Notes: generated from the sequence alone by a model not told the origin. A stretch of DNA of 51,202 nucleotides from Gemmatimonadetes bacterium 13_1_20CM_4_69_16 (GCA_001919865.1 MNIR01000030.1:1-51202), one strand, 5' to 3'. Shown: positions 27,200 through 40,738, counted from the first letter of the stretch. Numbers and translations are program-made.

Positions 27200-28747
27200 T
27201 CAGCGGCCCGACGCGTCCCGGGCCGCGGGCGGCGCGGAGGACGACACGGCGGGCGCCACCCGCACCGAGGCGCCGCTCGTCCGGGCGATCTCGAGCAGAC
27301 GGTTGGGCCGCACCCCGAAGAAGAGCAGACCGGCCACCGAAACCGCGACCACGGCGTTGCCGAGCGGGCCGAGCTGCATGCCGGCGTGCGCCTGCTCGCC
27401 CGGCTCGGGTTTCATGTACATGGCCATGATCACGGGTAGATAGTAGCCTGCCGAAATCACGCTGGCGAGCACCAAGATCGCGGCCAGGAGTCCCTGCCCC
27501 GCCGCGACGGCCGCCACGAGGATGTACCACTTCCCGATGAAGCCGGCGGTGCCCGGGAAGCCGAGCAACGACAGCATGCACACCGCCAGCGCGAACGCCA
27601 GCCACGGCCGCCGCTGCGCGAGCCCGGCGAGGTCGTCGATCGCGACGTCCCGCTCGCCGCCCGTGCCCTTGGCCGCGAGCAGGGCGAATGCGGCCACCGT
27701 CATCAGCGTGTACGCGACCAGGTAGAAAACGAAGGCGGCGGAGCCGGCCGCCGTTCCCGCCGCTACGGCGACGAGCAGGTAGCCCGCATGGGCGATGGAC
27801 GAGTAGGCGAGCATGCGTTTGAAGCTACGCTGTGCCAGCGCGATCAAGTTCCCCACCACCATGGTGGCGACCGCGAGCCACCACACGATCTCGCGCCAGG
27901 CCGGGACCGCGCCGAACGCCTCCCCCAGCAGCCGGAACAGGGCGGCGAAAGCCGCGGCTTTGACCGCCGTCGCCATGTAGCCGGTGACCGGAGTGGGTGA
28001 GCCGTCGTACACGTCGGGCGCCCACATGTGGAAGGGTACGGCGGCGACCTTGAAGCCGAAGCCGACCAGCAGCAGCCCGAGGCCCAGCAGCAGCATGGTA
28101 TCGTGCTGCAGGCCGAGCGTCGCGACCTGGACGCCGATCAACGTGAAGTTGGTAGTCGCCGTCGCGCCATACACGAGCGCGATGCCGTACAGCAGGAATC
28201 CGGACGCGAACGCCCCCAGCAAGAAGTACTTGAGCGCGGCTTCCGCGGCCGGGGCACTGCGGCGGTTGATGCCGGCGAGCACGTACACCGAGACCGACAT
28301 GAGCTCGAGGCCGAGGAAGAGCACCATCAGATCTTCAGCGCCCGCCATCAGCGTCATGCCGAGCGTGGCGAACAGCAACAGCACGTAGTACTCCGGCGCC
28401 CACAGCTCCTCCCGCTCGAGATACCGGAACGAGACGAGCACCGTCAGGGCGGCGGTCCCGAGGAACAGCCAGTCCGCGACGAAGCGGAAGTCGTCCACCG
28501 CGATCATGGCCGCGATCCCCGAGGCCCGGGCGACATTCCACCACAGGAACCAGGTCGCGAGCGCGGCGACGCCGAGCCCGGCCAGCGTCACCCAGCCGGC
28601 GCGCCGCAGGTCCTGCGGCGTCCGATGCCGCCAGGCCACGACGAGGAGCACGACCAGCGCCGCGAGCGTGAGCAGCAGCTCGGGCGCGAGCGCGACCAGC
28701 AAATCGCCCGAGCGGGACAGGTCGAGCGCGGACAGATCGACGTTCAT
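27200..28747 (-). CDS. nuoN: NADH-quinone oxidoreductase subunit N
   Basis: Antiporter-like proton-pumping membrane subunit of complex I. The 515 residues contain about 14 helices; key charged residues can be seen in LFLGLELMSVSVYVLAG (Glu), GFGFKVAAVPFHMWAPDVYDG (Lys) and AALKYFLLGAFASGF. The start is ATG 28747, overlapping nuoM as ATGA. The C-terminus ends in a polar Ala/Ser-rich tail. It is the last gene of the nuo set. Confidence 0.96.
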   Translation of the reverse strand: MNVDLSALDLSRSGDLLVALAPELLLTLAALVVLLVVAWRHRTPQDLRRAGWVTLAGLGVAALATWFLWWNVARASGIAAMIAVDDFRFVADWLFLGTAALTVLVSFRYLEREELWAPEYYVLLLFATLGMTLMAGAEDLMVLFLGLELMSVSVYVLAGINRRSAPAAEAALKYFLLGAFASGFLLYGIALVYGATATTNFTLIGVQVATLGLQHDTMLLLGLGLLLVGFGFKVAAVPFHMWAPDVYDGSPTPVTGYMATAVKAAAFAALFRLLGEAFGAVPAWREIVWWLAVATMVVGNLIALAQRSFKRMLAYSSIAHAGYLLVAVAAGTAAGSAAFVFYLVAYTLMTVAAFALLAAKGTGGERDVAIDDLAGLAQRRPWLAFALAVCMLSLLGFPGTAGFIGKWYILVAAVAAGQGLLAAILVLASVISAGYYLPVIMAMYMKPEPGEQAHAGMQLGPLGNAVVAVSVAGLLFFGVRPNRLLEIARTSGASVRVAPAVSSSAPPAARDASGR

Positions 28748-30255
28748 CGCGCGACCGCGGCCGTGGCGCCGGGGGCGGGGCGCACCGACTCGATGAACCG
28801 CTGCGCGCTCGGCTCCATGCGCCGGAGGAACGGCGTCGGGTACACGCCGATCCAGACGATGCACGCGACGAGGGGAAGCAGCACGGCGAGCTCGCGCGGC
28901 GACAGGTCGGCGAGTCCTTGGTTCTCCGGCTTGTCGAGCGGGTTATAGATGACGCGCTGCAGCGCCGGTAACAGATACATCGCGGCGACGATCACCCCGG
29001 TCGTCGCGATCGTGGCCGCAACGGGATGCGTCCTGAAGCTGCCGACCAGCACGAGGAACTCCCCCACGAATCCGTTCGTGGCGGGCAGACCGATGGAGGA
29101 GAGCGACACGAGCGTGAGGATAGCGGCGAAGAGCGGGACCACCTTCGCGAGCCCGCCGAAGGCCTCGATCAGTCGGGTGTGGCGCCGTTCGTACAGCATT
29201 CCGACCAGGAAGAACAGCGCGCCGGTCGACAGTCCGTGATTGATCATCACCATGAGCGCTCCCTGCACGCTTTGCAGCGTCAGGGCCCAGATGCCCAGCA
29301 TCACGAACCCCAGGTGCGAGACCGAGGAGTACGCGATCAGCTTCTTGAAGTCGGGCTGCACCATGGCGACGAGCCCGCCATACAGGATCCCGATCAGGGC
29401 GAGCGCGATGATCCCGGTGCGCACTGCCGGGTGGAGCGCCACCTGCGGGAAGAACGGCACCGCGAAACGCAGAAAGCCGTACGTGCCCATCTTGAGCAGG
29501 ATCCCCGCGAGGAGCACCGACCCCGCCGTCGGCGCCTCGACGTGCGCGTCGGGGAGCCAGGTGTGGAACGGAAACATCGGCACCTTGATCGCGAACGCCA
29601 GGAAGAACGCGCCGAACAGCCAGAAGGCCAGCGGCCCCAGGCGACCGATGTTGGCGATCACGTGGCCGTAGGAAAACGAGTAGAGGCCGGTGCGCTGGGC
29701 GACCAGGTACACGAGCGCCAGGATCGCCACCAGCATCAGGAGCGATCCCAAAAAAGTGTAGATGAAGAATTTGATCGCGGCGTACAGGCGGTTCTCGCCC
29801 CCCCACACCCCGATGATGAAATACATCGGGATGAGCATCACCTCCCACATCACGTAGAACAGGAACAGGTCGAGGGAGACGAAGACGCCGACCATGCCGG
29901 ATGTGAGCACCAGCAGGAGCGCATAGAACGCGCGCTGGTGGGTGGTGATGTACCTGTAGCTGCCCAGCACCGAGAGCGGCACCAGGAACGTCGTGAGCAG
30001 GACCATGAAGAGCGAGATCCCGTCGACGCCGACGCTGTAATGGATGCCCCAGTCCGGGATCCAGGGCACGTCGAGCTGGAACTGCATTCCGGCCGCCGGC
30101 TGGAAAACCCACCACAGCGGGACCGAGATCGCGAACTCGACCAGACTCGCGGCGAGCGCGAGATGCTTCGCCCAGCGCTCGGGCGCGACGAGCAGGGCGA
30201 CGGCCCCGACGCAAGGCCAGGCGAGCAGCGCGGTGAGGACCGCCTGGGCGTACAC
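28744..30255 (-). CDS. nuoM: NADH-quinone oxidoreductase subunit M
   Basis: Second antiporter-like subunit of complex I. The 503 residues include SVGVDGISLFMVLLTTFL, LFYVMWEVMLIPMYFIIG (conserved Glu), AIKVPMFPFHTWLPDAHVEAPTAGS (Lys) and PDFKKLIAYSSVSHLGFVMLG. The start is GTG 30255, three bases after the nuoL stop. Confidence 0.97.
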   Translation of the reverse strand: MYAQAVLTALLAWPCVGAVALLVAPERWAKHLALAASLVEFAISVPLWWVFQPAAGMQFQLDVPWIPDWGIHYSVGVDGISLFMVLLTTFLVPLSVLGSYRYITTHQRAFYALLLVLTSGMVGVFVSLDLFLFYVMWEVMLIPMYFIIGVWGGENRLYAAIKFFIYTFLGSLLMLVAILALVYLVAQRTGLYSFSYGHVIANIGRLGPLAFWLFGAFFLAFAIKVPMFPFHTWLPDAHVEAPTAGSVLLAGILLKMGTYGFLRFAVPFFPQVALHPAVRTGIIALALIGILYGGLVAMVQPDFKKLIAYSSVSHLGFVMLGIWALTLQSVQGALMVMINHGLSTGALFFLVGMLYERRHTRLIEAFGGLAKVVPLFAAILTLVSLSSIGLPATNGFVGEFLVLVGSFRTHPVAATIATTGVIVAAMYLLPALQRVIYNPLDKPENQGLADLSPRELAVLLPLVACIVWIGVYPTPFLRRMEPSAQRFIESVRPAPGATAAVAR

Positions 30256-30258
30256 GCG

Positions 30259-32237
<1,979 letters not shown>

Positions 32238-32238
<1 letters not shown>

Positions 32239-32533
32239 CAGCCCTTCAGCAGGTCGATGTTCTGGAGGTTGACCGTCCCCTTGTGGCGGTAGATCGCCAG
32301 GACGATCGCGAGTCCCACCGCCGCCTCCGCCGCGGCCACTGCCATCACGAAAAACACGAACAGTTGTCCGGCGACGCCCAGGCGCTGCGCCAGTGCGACG
32401 AACGTCAGATTCACGGCGTTCAGCATCAGCTCGACGCACATGAAGATGACGATCGCGTTGCGGCGCAGCAGCACGCCGAACACGCCGAGCGTGAAGAGCG
32501 CCGCCGAGACGAAGAGGGCCGGTCCGAGGAGCA

Positions 32534-32534
<1 letters not shown>
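32238..32534 (-). CDS. nuoK: NADH-quinone oxidoreductase subunit K
   Basis: A 98-residue three-helix membrane subunit of complex I. The two conserved membrane glutamates are in [19 protein letters not shown] and [18 protein letters not shown]. The start is ATG 32534, sharing one base with the nuoJ stop. Its true length is short; a longer open frame upstream is not part of the gene. Confidence 0.96.
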
Positions 32535-33055
<521 letters not shown>

Positions 33056-33058
33056 CCC

Positions 33059-33565
33059 CTACTCCCCCTTGGGGTCCGAGGGATCCCACAGAGTCGAGAC
33101 CGGATGCGTCTGGGCGCACAGGCGCTCCAGGTCGTACACGAACCGGTCGCGCGAATACTCCGAGTTCTCGTAGTGCACCCCCACGTGGATCGCTTCCTCG
33201 GGGCACACCTCCTGGCAATAGCCGCAGAACACGCAGCGGAATTCGTCGATTTCGTAGATCAGCGGATAGCGGTTTCCCTGCTCGTCCTCCCCCGGCACGA
33301 GCTTGATGCAGTTCGCCGGGCAGATCTGCGGGCACAAGCCGCACGCGACGCACTTTGCACGCCCCTGCTCGTCGGTCAGCATGCGGTGCGTGCCGCGCCA
33401 GCGCGGCGAGATCGTCCAGTCCGCCGTGGACTTCTCCTCCGGGTATTCCATGGTCACCTTGGGCCGGAAGATGTGCTGCAGCGTGAGCGCCATGCCTTTC
33501 AGCGTGGCACGCACGTACGACGTCTCGCTCCCCGGCCGCTTCATCACCTTCACGCCGATCGCCAT
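33059..33565 (-). CDS. nuoI: NADH-quinone oxidoreductase subunit I (2x[4Fe-4S])
   Basis: Peripheral-arm subunit carrying clusters N6a and N6b between NuoG and NuoB. The 168 residues have two ferredoxin motifs: [16 protein letters not shown] and [16 protein letters not shown]. An N-terminal segment [20 protein letters not shown] matches the quinone-arm contact. ATG 33565 lies one base after the nuoH stop. Confidence 0.97.
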   Translation of the reverse strand: MAIGVKVMKRPGSETSYVRATLKGMALTLQHIFRPKVTMEYPEEKSTADWTISPRWRGTHRMLTDEQGRAKCVACGLCPQICPANCIKLVPGEDEQGNRYPLIYEIDEFRCVFCGYCQEVCPEEAIHVGVHYENSEYSRDRFVYDLERLCAQTHPVSTLWDPSDPKGE

Positions 33566-33566
33566 T

Positions 33567-34736
33567 TCAGCCGGCCTCCTCAGCCACCGACCCCGACACC
33601 AGGTGCCCCCGATCGAGCACGAAGAACAGCGGGATCGCCAGCAGCACGTTCAACCCGAACAGCGCCAACGCGAACGGCGTGCCGTAGCTCCAGCCCAGCT
33701 GGTCATGCAGCAACCAGATCGCCGTGGCGATGACGGTCAGATACGACAGCGCGAACGGCAGCATCACCTTCCACCCGAGCGCCATCAGCTGGTCGTAGCG
33801 GAAGCGCGGCAGGGTCCACCGCACCCAGATGTACAGGAACAGGAAGAATCCCACCTTCAGGGTGAACGCCGCGAGCGTGGCGACGGTCTTCAGGATGGTC
33901 CACGGCGGCGTGTTGTCCCACTGCGTGAAGGGGATGTCCCATCCGCCGAAGAACAGGGTCGTCATGAGCGCGGACGCCGTCACCATGTTCGCGTACTCGG
34001 CGATGTAGAACATCGAGAACTTCATCGCGCTGTACTCGGTGTGGTACCCGGCGATCAGCTCGGCCTCCGCCTCGGGGAGGTCGAACGGCAGCCGGTTCGT
34101 TTCGGCGAACGCGGCCACGATGAAAATGAAGAACGCCAGCGACAGCGGAAAAACGTTCCAGGTGAAGAGCGACTGCGATTGCTTCGCGATCACGTCCGTC
34201 AGCGTCACGTTCCCGGCGAGCAGCAGCACCGCCACCGTGCTCATCCCCATGGCGATCTCGTACGAGATCATCTGCGCGCTGGCGCGCAGGCCGCCGAGCA
34301 AGGAGTACTTGTTGTTGGACGACCACCCGGCGAGCACGATGCCGTACACGCCGAGCGAGCCGAACGCCAGGATGTAGAGGAACCCGACCGGCAGGTTCGC
34401 CACGACCATGTCGACGTCGCCCCACCGCGTCGGCAGCGGAGTGGCGAACGGGATCACCGCGAAGGTGAGCAGCGCCGGGACGAAGGACATCGCCGGCGCC
34501 AGCAGGAACAGCACCTTGTCGGCCTGGGCCGGCAGCGTCTCCTCCTTGAGCAGGTTCTTGAGCCCGTCCGCCGCCGGTTGGAACAGCCCCTGTGGCCCCA
34601 CGCGATTGGGGCCGAGGCGGTCCTGCATCCAGGCGCAGATGCGCCGCTCGGCGAGCGTCAGCAGGGCCACGCCCACCATGATCACGGTGAAGACGACGAT
34701 GATCTTGATGATCGACGAGATCAGGAAGAAGGTCAC
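33567..34736 (-). CDS. nuoH: NADH-quinone oxidoreductase subunit H
   Basis: Membrane subunit that forms the quinone chamber with NuoB and NuoD. The 389 residues include ERRICAWMQDRLGPNRVGPQGLFQPAADGLK, FAETNRLPFDLPEAEAELIAGYHTEYSAMKF and RFRYDQLMALGWKVMLPF. The start is GTG 34736, overlapping nuoG as GTGA. Confidence 0.97.
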   Translation of the reverse strand: MTFFLISSIIKIIVVFTVIMVGVALLTLAERRICAWMQDRLGPNRVGPQGLFQPAADGLKNLLKEETLPAQADKVLFLLAPAMSFVPALLTFAVIPFATPLPTRWGDVDMVVANLPVGFLYILAFGSLGVYGIVLAGWSSNNKYSLLGGLRASAQMISYEIAMGMSTVAVLLLAGNVTLTDVIAKQSQSLFTWNVFPLSLAFFIFIVAAFAETNRLPFDLPEAEAELIAGYHTEYSAMKFSMFYIAEYANMVTASALMTTLFFGGWDIPFTQWDNTPPWTILKTVATLAAFTLKVGFFLFLYIWVRWTLPRFRYDQLMALGWKVMLPFALSYLTVIATAIWLLHDQLGWSYGTPFALALFGLNVLLAIPLFFVLDRGHLVSGSVAEEAG

Positions 34737-36298
34737 GCCGGCGCTCCCGCTTCGGCAGTGACCCGCTTGCCCGCGAGGCCGAGGGCGTGATAGCTCAACC
34801 CGGCGAACGGGCCCGCCGACTGGGCGAGCCGGTCGAACACCGCGTCCGGTCCGGCGAGCGCCTCGCTGCGGCCCAGCGCCGTCAGCAGCTCGGCCAGCAC
34901 CCACCACGCGGGCCGCGCCATGCCGGGCGCGGGCTTCGCCTGGAAGTAGCGCTGCACCCGCCCGTCCCGATTCACGAAAGTGCCGTCCTCCTCCGCGACG
35001 TTGGCGACGGGGAGCACCACCTCGGCGTCACGCGCACCGTCCGGCAGTACCGTGCCGAGGTATATGAGCACGCCCGCCGTGCGGACCGTGACCTCGGCCT
35101 CGTCGAGCACCAGGACGACGGCGGCGGATTCCGCCGCCTTGAGCGCGGCGGCGTAATCGCGGCCATAGCCGAGCAGCTCGGCCCCGGTGCCGTTGGGAGC
35201 CCGCTCGGCGCGGAGGGCCAGGTTGGGGACCCCGGCGAGCGGCGCCTCCTCGCCCATCACGATCTGCACGGCGCCGGTCCAGTCGAGCCCGTCGAATAGC
35301 TCGCGGGCGAGGAACAGCGCTTCGGTCGAGACCCTCGGCGACACGAGCGCCACGGCCTTGCCGCTCGCCCCCCCCCTCAGCACCGTGGCCACACGCTCCA
35401 GGGCCTCGTCCCAGTCCACCGCCTGGAGCTCCCCCCCGCCCCGCTTGACAAGCGGCGCCTCGATCCGGTCGCCGCGGTTCATCCACCGGTAGTGCATGCG
35501 GCCGTGGTCGCAAATGAAGTACCGGTTGACCTCGAGGTTGGGCCGCGGGCGCACGCGCACGACCGTGGTGTCGCGGGTGTCGAGCGTGACGTTGCATCCC
35601 TGCGAGCAGCCGGTGCAGATCGAGGCGGACTTGTCGAGCTCCCACGCGCGCGCCCGGTGCAGGAAGTCCTTCGACAGGAGCGAGCCCACCGGACAGAGAT
35701 CGACGACGTTCCCCGCCCAGGGGTGGTCGAGCCGCGCCGCGGGATGGATCCCGATGTACGCCCGATCGCCCCGCTCCGACACGTTCAGCACCGGCTCACG
35801 CGCCACGTCCTCCATGAAGCGCACGCAGCGGGTGCACAGGATGCAGCGGTTCGGGACGTACAGCACGTCGGGACCGAAGTCCTCGACCGGATTGAAGCGC
35901 TTCGCGTAGTCGGGGCTGTAGCGCGTCGCCGGGCGGCCTTCCTGGAAGGTGAAGTCTTGTAACTCGCATTCGCCCGCTTGGTCGCAGATCGGACAGTCGA
36001 GCGGGTGATTGATGAGCAGCAGCTCCAATACGCCCATGCGCGCGCTCTTCGCCTGCTCGGACTGGGTGTGCACCACCATCCCTTCGGCGACCTGGGTGGC
36101 GCACGCGATCTGCAGCTTCGGGGCCTTCTCGACTTGGACGAGGCACATGCGGCAGAGACCCGCCACCGGCAGGCCGGGGTGGTAGCAGTAGTGCGGCACC
36201 AGCACGCCCGCCTGCTTCGCCGCCTCGATGAGCAGGGTGCCCGGAGACACGCTCACGGGCGTGCCGTCGATCGTCAGATTGACTACGCCGTCAGCCAT
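34733..36298 (-). CDS. nuoG: NADH-quinone oxidoreductase subunit G, short form with an N7-type cluster motif
   Basis: The 521-residue iron-sulfur subunit of complex I. Ligands read as N1b [2Fe-2S] Cys38, 49, 52, 66; N5 His98, Cys102, 105, 111; N4 Cys152, 155, 158, 202. A further CX2CX3CX27C set (Cys228, 231, 235, 263) matches the extra N7 cluster known from E. coli and Thermus. The molybdopterin-oxidoreductase-like C-terminal part is short but keeps its usual end region VVLPVANVAEEDGTFVNRDGRVQ, so this is a compact form rather than a truncation. ATG 36298 follows nuoF by 13 nt. Confidence 0.95.
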   Translation of the reverse strand: MADGVVNLTIDGTPVSVSPGTLLIEAAKQAGVLVPHYCYHPGLPVAGLCRMCLVQVEKAPKLQIACATQVAEGMVVHTQSEQAKSARMGVLELLLINHPLDCPICDQAGECELQDFTFQEGRPATRYSPDYAKRFNPVEDFGPDVLYVPNRCILCTRCVRFMEDVAREPVLNVSERGDRAYIGIHPAARLDHPWAGNVVDLCPVGSLLSKDFLHRARAWELDKSASICTGCSQGCNVTLDTRDTTVVRVRPRPNLEVNRYFICDHGRMHYRWMNRGDRIEAPLVKRGGGELQAVDWDEALERVATVLRGGASGKAVALVSPRVSTEALFLARELFDGLDWTGAVQIVMGEEAPLAGVPNLALRAERAPNGTGAELLGYGRDYAAALKAAESAAVVLVLDEAEVTVRTAGVLIYLGTVLPDGARDAEVVLPVANVAEEDGTFVNRDGRVQRYFQAKPAPGMARPAWWVLAELLTALGRSEALAGPDAVFDRLAQSAGPFAGLSYHALGLAGKRVTAEAGAPA

Positions 36299-36311
36299 CG
36301 GCCGTCCGCCT

Positions 36312-37592
<1,281 letters not shown>

Positions 37593-37597
37593 TAGAC

Positions 37598-37672
37598 CGT
37601 TCCGGAGTCGGAACGTGGAACGCGGAACGCGGAACAGCCCGTTCCGACTTCCGCGTTCCCCCTTCCGCGTTC
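37598..37672. repeat. Nested inverted-repeat element between nuoE and nuoF
   Basis: The 85-nt gap is built from GGAACG-type units in both orientations. CGTTCCG (37598-37604) pairs with CGGAACG (37609-37615) over a GAGT loop. GGAACGCGGAA (37617-37627) is the exact reverse complement of TTCCGCGTTCC (37649-37659), and the overlapping copy GAACGCGGAA (37625-37635 region) can also pair with TTCCGCGTTC (37663-37672). The element lies between two genes of one operon, so it may affect mRNA stability or processing, or be a dispersed palindromic repeat. I see no other copy in this window. Confidence 0.85.
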
Positions 37673-37677
37673 GGGTC

Positions 37678-38199
37678 TCATCGGTACTTCCTCACCAGCT
37701 CCGGCACCTTCTCGGGGCTCACGCTCTCGATGAAGTCGTCGTTGATCAGTACCGGCGTCGCGAACCCGCAGGCGCCCAAACACTCCACCTCGATCACGGT
37801 CCAGGAGCCGTCGGGGCTCGTGGCACCGAGCTCCTTCGCGCCGGTCGCTTCGAGCAGGGCTTTCACCACGTCCTCCGCACCGCAGATGTTGCAGGGCGAC
37901 GTGGTGCACACCTGCACGAAGTTCTTCCCCACCGGGTGCTGGTGGTACATCGTGTAGAACGTCACCACGCCCTTGACGTAGGCGGGGGTGAGCCCGAGCA
38001 CCGCGGCCACTTCGGTCATGTTGCGGTCGGAGATCCAGCCACACTGCTGCTGCACCAGCCAGAGCGCCGGCAAGAGCGCCCCCTGCTTGGTGGGATAGCG
38101 GGTGAGGATGTCACGCAACTGCTCGAGGGCCTTGCCGGTGAACACCGGCTGATATTCCTCCGTGGCGGCGTCGTGGGCCGGGCGCGTGCTCGCGCTCAT
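37678..38199 (-). CDS. nuoE: NADH-quinone oxidoreductase subunit E ([2Fe-2S])
   Basis: Carries cluster N1a next to NuoF. The 173 residues hold the thioredoxin-like domain with ligands in VCTTSPCNICGA and VECLGACGFATPVL; the helical N-terminal part includes YPTKQGALLPALWLVQQQCGW. The start is ATG 38199, overlapping nuoD as ATGA. Confidence 0.97.
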   Translation of the reverse strand: MSASTRPAHDAATEEYQPVFTGKALEQLRDILTRYPTKQGALLPALWLVQQQCGWISDRNMTEVAAVLGLTPAYVKGVVTFYTMYHQHPVGKNFVQVCTTSPCNICGAEDVVKALLEATGAKELGATSPDGSWTVIEVECLGACGFATPVLINDDFIESVSPEKVPELVRKYR

Positions 38200-39485
38200 C
38201 GATCCACCTCGCCCATCACGATGTCCACCGATGCGTTGATCGCGATCAGGTCGGAGAGCAGGTGCCCCTCGGCCATCTTGGGGAGGGCCGCGAGGTTGAT
38301 GAACGACGGCGGCCGGATGCGCCAGCGCACCGGCTTGGCCGTGCCGTCGGAGACGAGGTAGTTGCCGAGCTCGCCCTTGGGATTCTCGATCCCGGCGTAC
38401 GCCTCGCCCACGGGCGCCTTCACGCCCTCCATGACCTGCTTGAAGTGGTAGATCATCGCCTCCATGTCGTTCATCGCGCGCGACTTGGCGGGGAGGATGA
38501 CCCGTGGGTCCGACACGTTCACCGGGCCGTCGGGAAGGCGATCGAGCGCCTGCATCAGGATGCGGTTCGACTGGTGGCACTCCTCCAGCCGGACGAGGTA
38601 GCGGTCGTAGACGTCGCCATGCTCGCCCACCGGTACGTCGAAGTCGTAGGTCTCGTAGTCGAGGTACGGCCGATCCTTGCGCACGTCGTAGGGGACCCCG
38701 CTCGCCCGCAGCATCGGTCCGGAAAGGGCATAGTTGATCGCTTCGTCGGCCGTCATCACACCCACCCCCTGGGTGCGCCCGACCCAGACGGCGTTGCGGG
38801 TGAGCACGCGGTCGATCTCGTGCAGCGTCTTGGGGTACGTCTCGGTGAAGCGTCGCAGGCCATCGACGAATTGGTCGGGGATGTCGGCCATCATCCCCCC
38901 CACCCGGGTGACGCTGGTGGTGAGGCGCGCGCCCGTCCACATCTCCTGCAGGTTGTAGATGCGCTCGCGCTCCTGGAACGCCCACAGGAACGGGGTGAAG
39001 GCGCCCAGATCGATCGACGTCGTGCCCAGCCACACCATGTGCGAGATGATGCGGCTCATCTCGCAGGCGATCAGTCGCAGCACCTTACAGCGCGGCGTAA
39101 TCTCGATCCCCATGAGGGCTTCAGCGGCCAGGGCGAAGCCGACGTTGTTCGCCATCGGGGAGAGGTAGTCGGTGCGGTCGGTGAGCGGGATGATCTGGTT
39201 GTAGTGGCGGTACTCGCCCAGCTTCTCGAACCCGGAGTGCAGGTAGCCGAGGTGCGGGATGACGCGCACCACGGTCTCGCCGTCCAGCTCGACCACGAGA
39301 CGCAGCACACCGTGAGTCGCCGGGTGCTGCGGCCCGATGTTCATGAGCATGTGCTCGCCGTCCAGGGTGGGCTCGTGTTGCCGTTCGACCTCCCCCCCCG
39401 CGACCGTGAGCGGGATGCGCGCCGGGCGGCCCTGCGCGTCCAGCCCCGGCGTCGCGAGCTCCAAATCGACGGTACGCTTGCTCAT
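38196..39485 (-). CDS. nuoD: NADH-quinone oxidoreductase subunit D
   Basis: 49-kDa-type subunit of the quinone-binding site. The 429 residues include NIGPQHPATHGVLRLVVELDGE (the quinone His), LGYLHSGFEKLGEYRHYNQIIPLTDRTDY, RASGVPYDVRKDRPY and the end VDIVMGEVDR. The start is ATG 39485, overlapping nuoC as ATGA. It has a 40-residue polar N-terminus before the conserved core. Confidence 0.97.
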   Translation of the reverse strand: MSKRTVDLELATPGLDAQGRPARIPLTVAGGEVERQHEPTLDGEHMLMNIGPQHPATHGVLRLVVELDGETVVRVIPHLGYLHSGFEKLGEYRHYNQIIPLTDRTDYLSPMANNVGFALAAEALMGIEITPRCKVLRLIACEMSRIISHMVWLGTTSIDLGAFTPFLWAFQERERIYNLQEMWTGARLTTSVTRVGGMMADIPDQFVDGLRRFTETYPKTLHEIDRVLTRNAVWVGRTQGVGVMTADEAINYALSGPMLRASGVPYDVRKDRPYLDYETYDFDVPVGEHGDVYDRYLVRLEECHQSNRILMQALDRLPDGPVNVSDPRVILPAKSRAMNDMEAMIYHFKQVMEGVKAPVGEAYAGIENPKGELGNYLVSDGTAKPVRWRIRPPSFINLAALPKMAEGHLLSDLIAINASVDIVMGEVDR

Positions 39486-40099
39486 TCCGAGTAGGGGATC
39501 TTGGCGCGCTCGCCCCGGCGCAGCCGCTCCTGCATGTCGGGAGGCAGCTCGTCGTAGGCCTGCGCGATCGACAACTCTTCCATCGAGTAATGCGCTTCCG
39601 GATTCGCGGCGAGCGCCTGGCGCACCTGCTCCGCCCGGCTGAACCGGCCGCGCAGCGGGAAGTCCTTCCGCAGCGGGTACCCCTCGGCGTACGTGTCCCA
39701 CATCAGGATGCGCCGCAGGTCGGGGTGGCCGCGGAACGTGATGCCGAACATGTCGTAGACTTCGCGCTCGAGCCAGTCGGCGCCTCGCCATAGCGGCACC
39801 ACGGAGTCCAGCGTCAGGTCACCCTGGGGGTCGAGCTCCACCTTGATGCGCAAGTCCGTGCGCCGCGCGAGCGAGCGCAGGTTGTAGACCACCTCCAGCG
39901 GCCGCTCGCGGTCGCGATACTCGACCGCGGTGACGTCGACCAGATAGTCGTAGTGCTGCTCGGGCGTGTCGCGCAGCCAGCGCATCACCTCGGGCAGCTT
40001 CGCGGGATCGATGTAGACGATCGTGTCGCCGCACGACTCGATCGCGCGGCCGATCGCGCTGCCGAAGGTCGCTCGCAGGGCCTCGACGGAGGAGTTCAC
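39482..40099 (-). CDS. nuoC: NADH-quinone oxidoreductase subunit C
   Basis: 30-kDa-type subunit of the peripheral arm. The 205 residues include [13 protein letters not shown], the signature [25 protein letters not shown] and [14 protein letters not shown] chose GTG 40099, which overlaps the nuoB stop as GTGA. The C-terminus has an extra tail with a short acidic/basic stretch. Confidence 0.96.
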   Translation of the reverse strand: MNSSVEALRATFGSAIGRAIESCGDTIVYIDPAKLPEVMRWLRDTPEQHYDYLVDVTAVEYRDRERPLEVVYNLRSLARRTDLRIKVELDPQGDLTLDSVVPLWRGADWLEREVYDMFGITFRGHPDLRRILMWDTYAEGYPLRKDFPLRGRFSRAEQVRQALAANPEAHYSMEELSIAQAYDELPPDMQERLRRGERAKIPYSE

Positions 40100-40716
40100 G
40101 CCGAGCGGAACTGGTGGATCGAGTTCCCGAAGGGCTCGGAGATCTCGTTGATCTGCTCGGGCGGCAGCCGCAAGCCACGCTCGTCGAGCGGTTGCTCTTC
40201 GCGTCGCGGCGCGCGGTCGAACAGCGATTCGCCCTTGATTTTCTTGTGCAGCAGCAGCACGCCGTACAACAGCCCCTCGGGGCGCGGCGGGCATCCCGGG
40301 ACGTAGACGTCCACCGGGACGATCGTGTCGATCCCCTGCACCATCGCGTAATTGTCGAAGATCCCGCCGCTCGACGCGCATGCCCCCATGGAGATCACCC
40401 ACTTGGGCTGGGGCATCTGGTCGTAGATCCGGCGGATCACGGGAGCGAGCTTGAACGGCAAGCGCCCCGCGCAGATGAGCACGTCCGCCTGCCGCGGGCT
40501 GAAGGCCTGGCGCTCCATGCCGAACCGGGCGAAGTCGTAGCGCGACGCGGCGGTCGCCATGAACTCGATGGCACAACACGCCGTCCCGAACGGCATCGGC
40601 CACAGGGAGTTGGCTCGGGACGAGTTCACCGCCCAGTCGATGAGGTCCTGGACCTTCGCCAGGAGGTAATTCGGGCTTTGACCCGCGACTTCCTTCGTTT
40701 CCAGGACTCGTTTCAC
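40096..40716 (-). CDS. nuoB: NADH-quinone oxidoreductase subunit B ([4Fe-4S] N2)
   Basis: Holds the terminal cluster N2. The 206 residues show ligands in [19 protein letters not shown] (tandem Cys), [10 protein letters not shown] and [15 protein letters not shown]. The start is GTG 40716, 22 nt after nuoA. It has a C-terminal extension rich in Arg, Glu and Pro after the conserved domain. Confidence 0.97.
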   Translation of the reverse strand: MKRVLETKEVAGQSPNYLLAKVQDLIDWAVNSSRANSLWPMPFGTACCAIEFMATAASRYDFARFGMERQAFSPRQADVLICAGRLPFKLAPVIRRIYDQMPQPKWVISMGACASSGGIFDNYAMVQGIDTIVPVDVYVPGCPPRPEGLLYGVLLLHKKIKGESLFDRAPRREEQPLDERGLRLPPEQINEISEPFGNSIHQFRSA

Positions 40717-40738
40717 AGGCCTGACCCCGCTGTACGGC

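Noticed and set aside
34733-36298. NuoG as a truncated pseudogene
   Set aside because: All expected cluster ligands and the usual C-terminal region are present in one frame; it is a compact NuoG form, not a broken gene.
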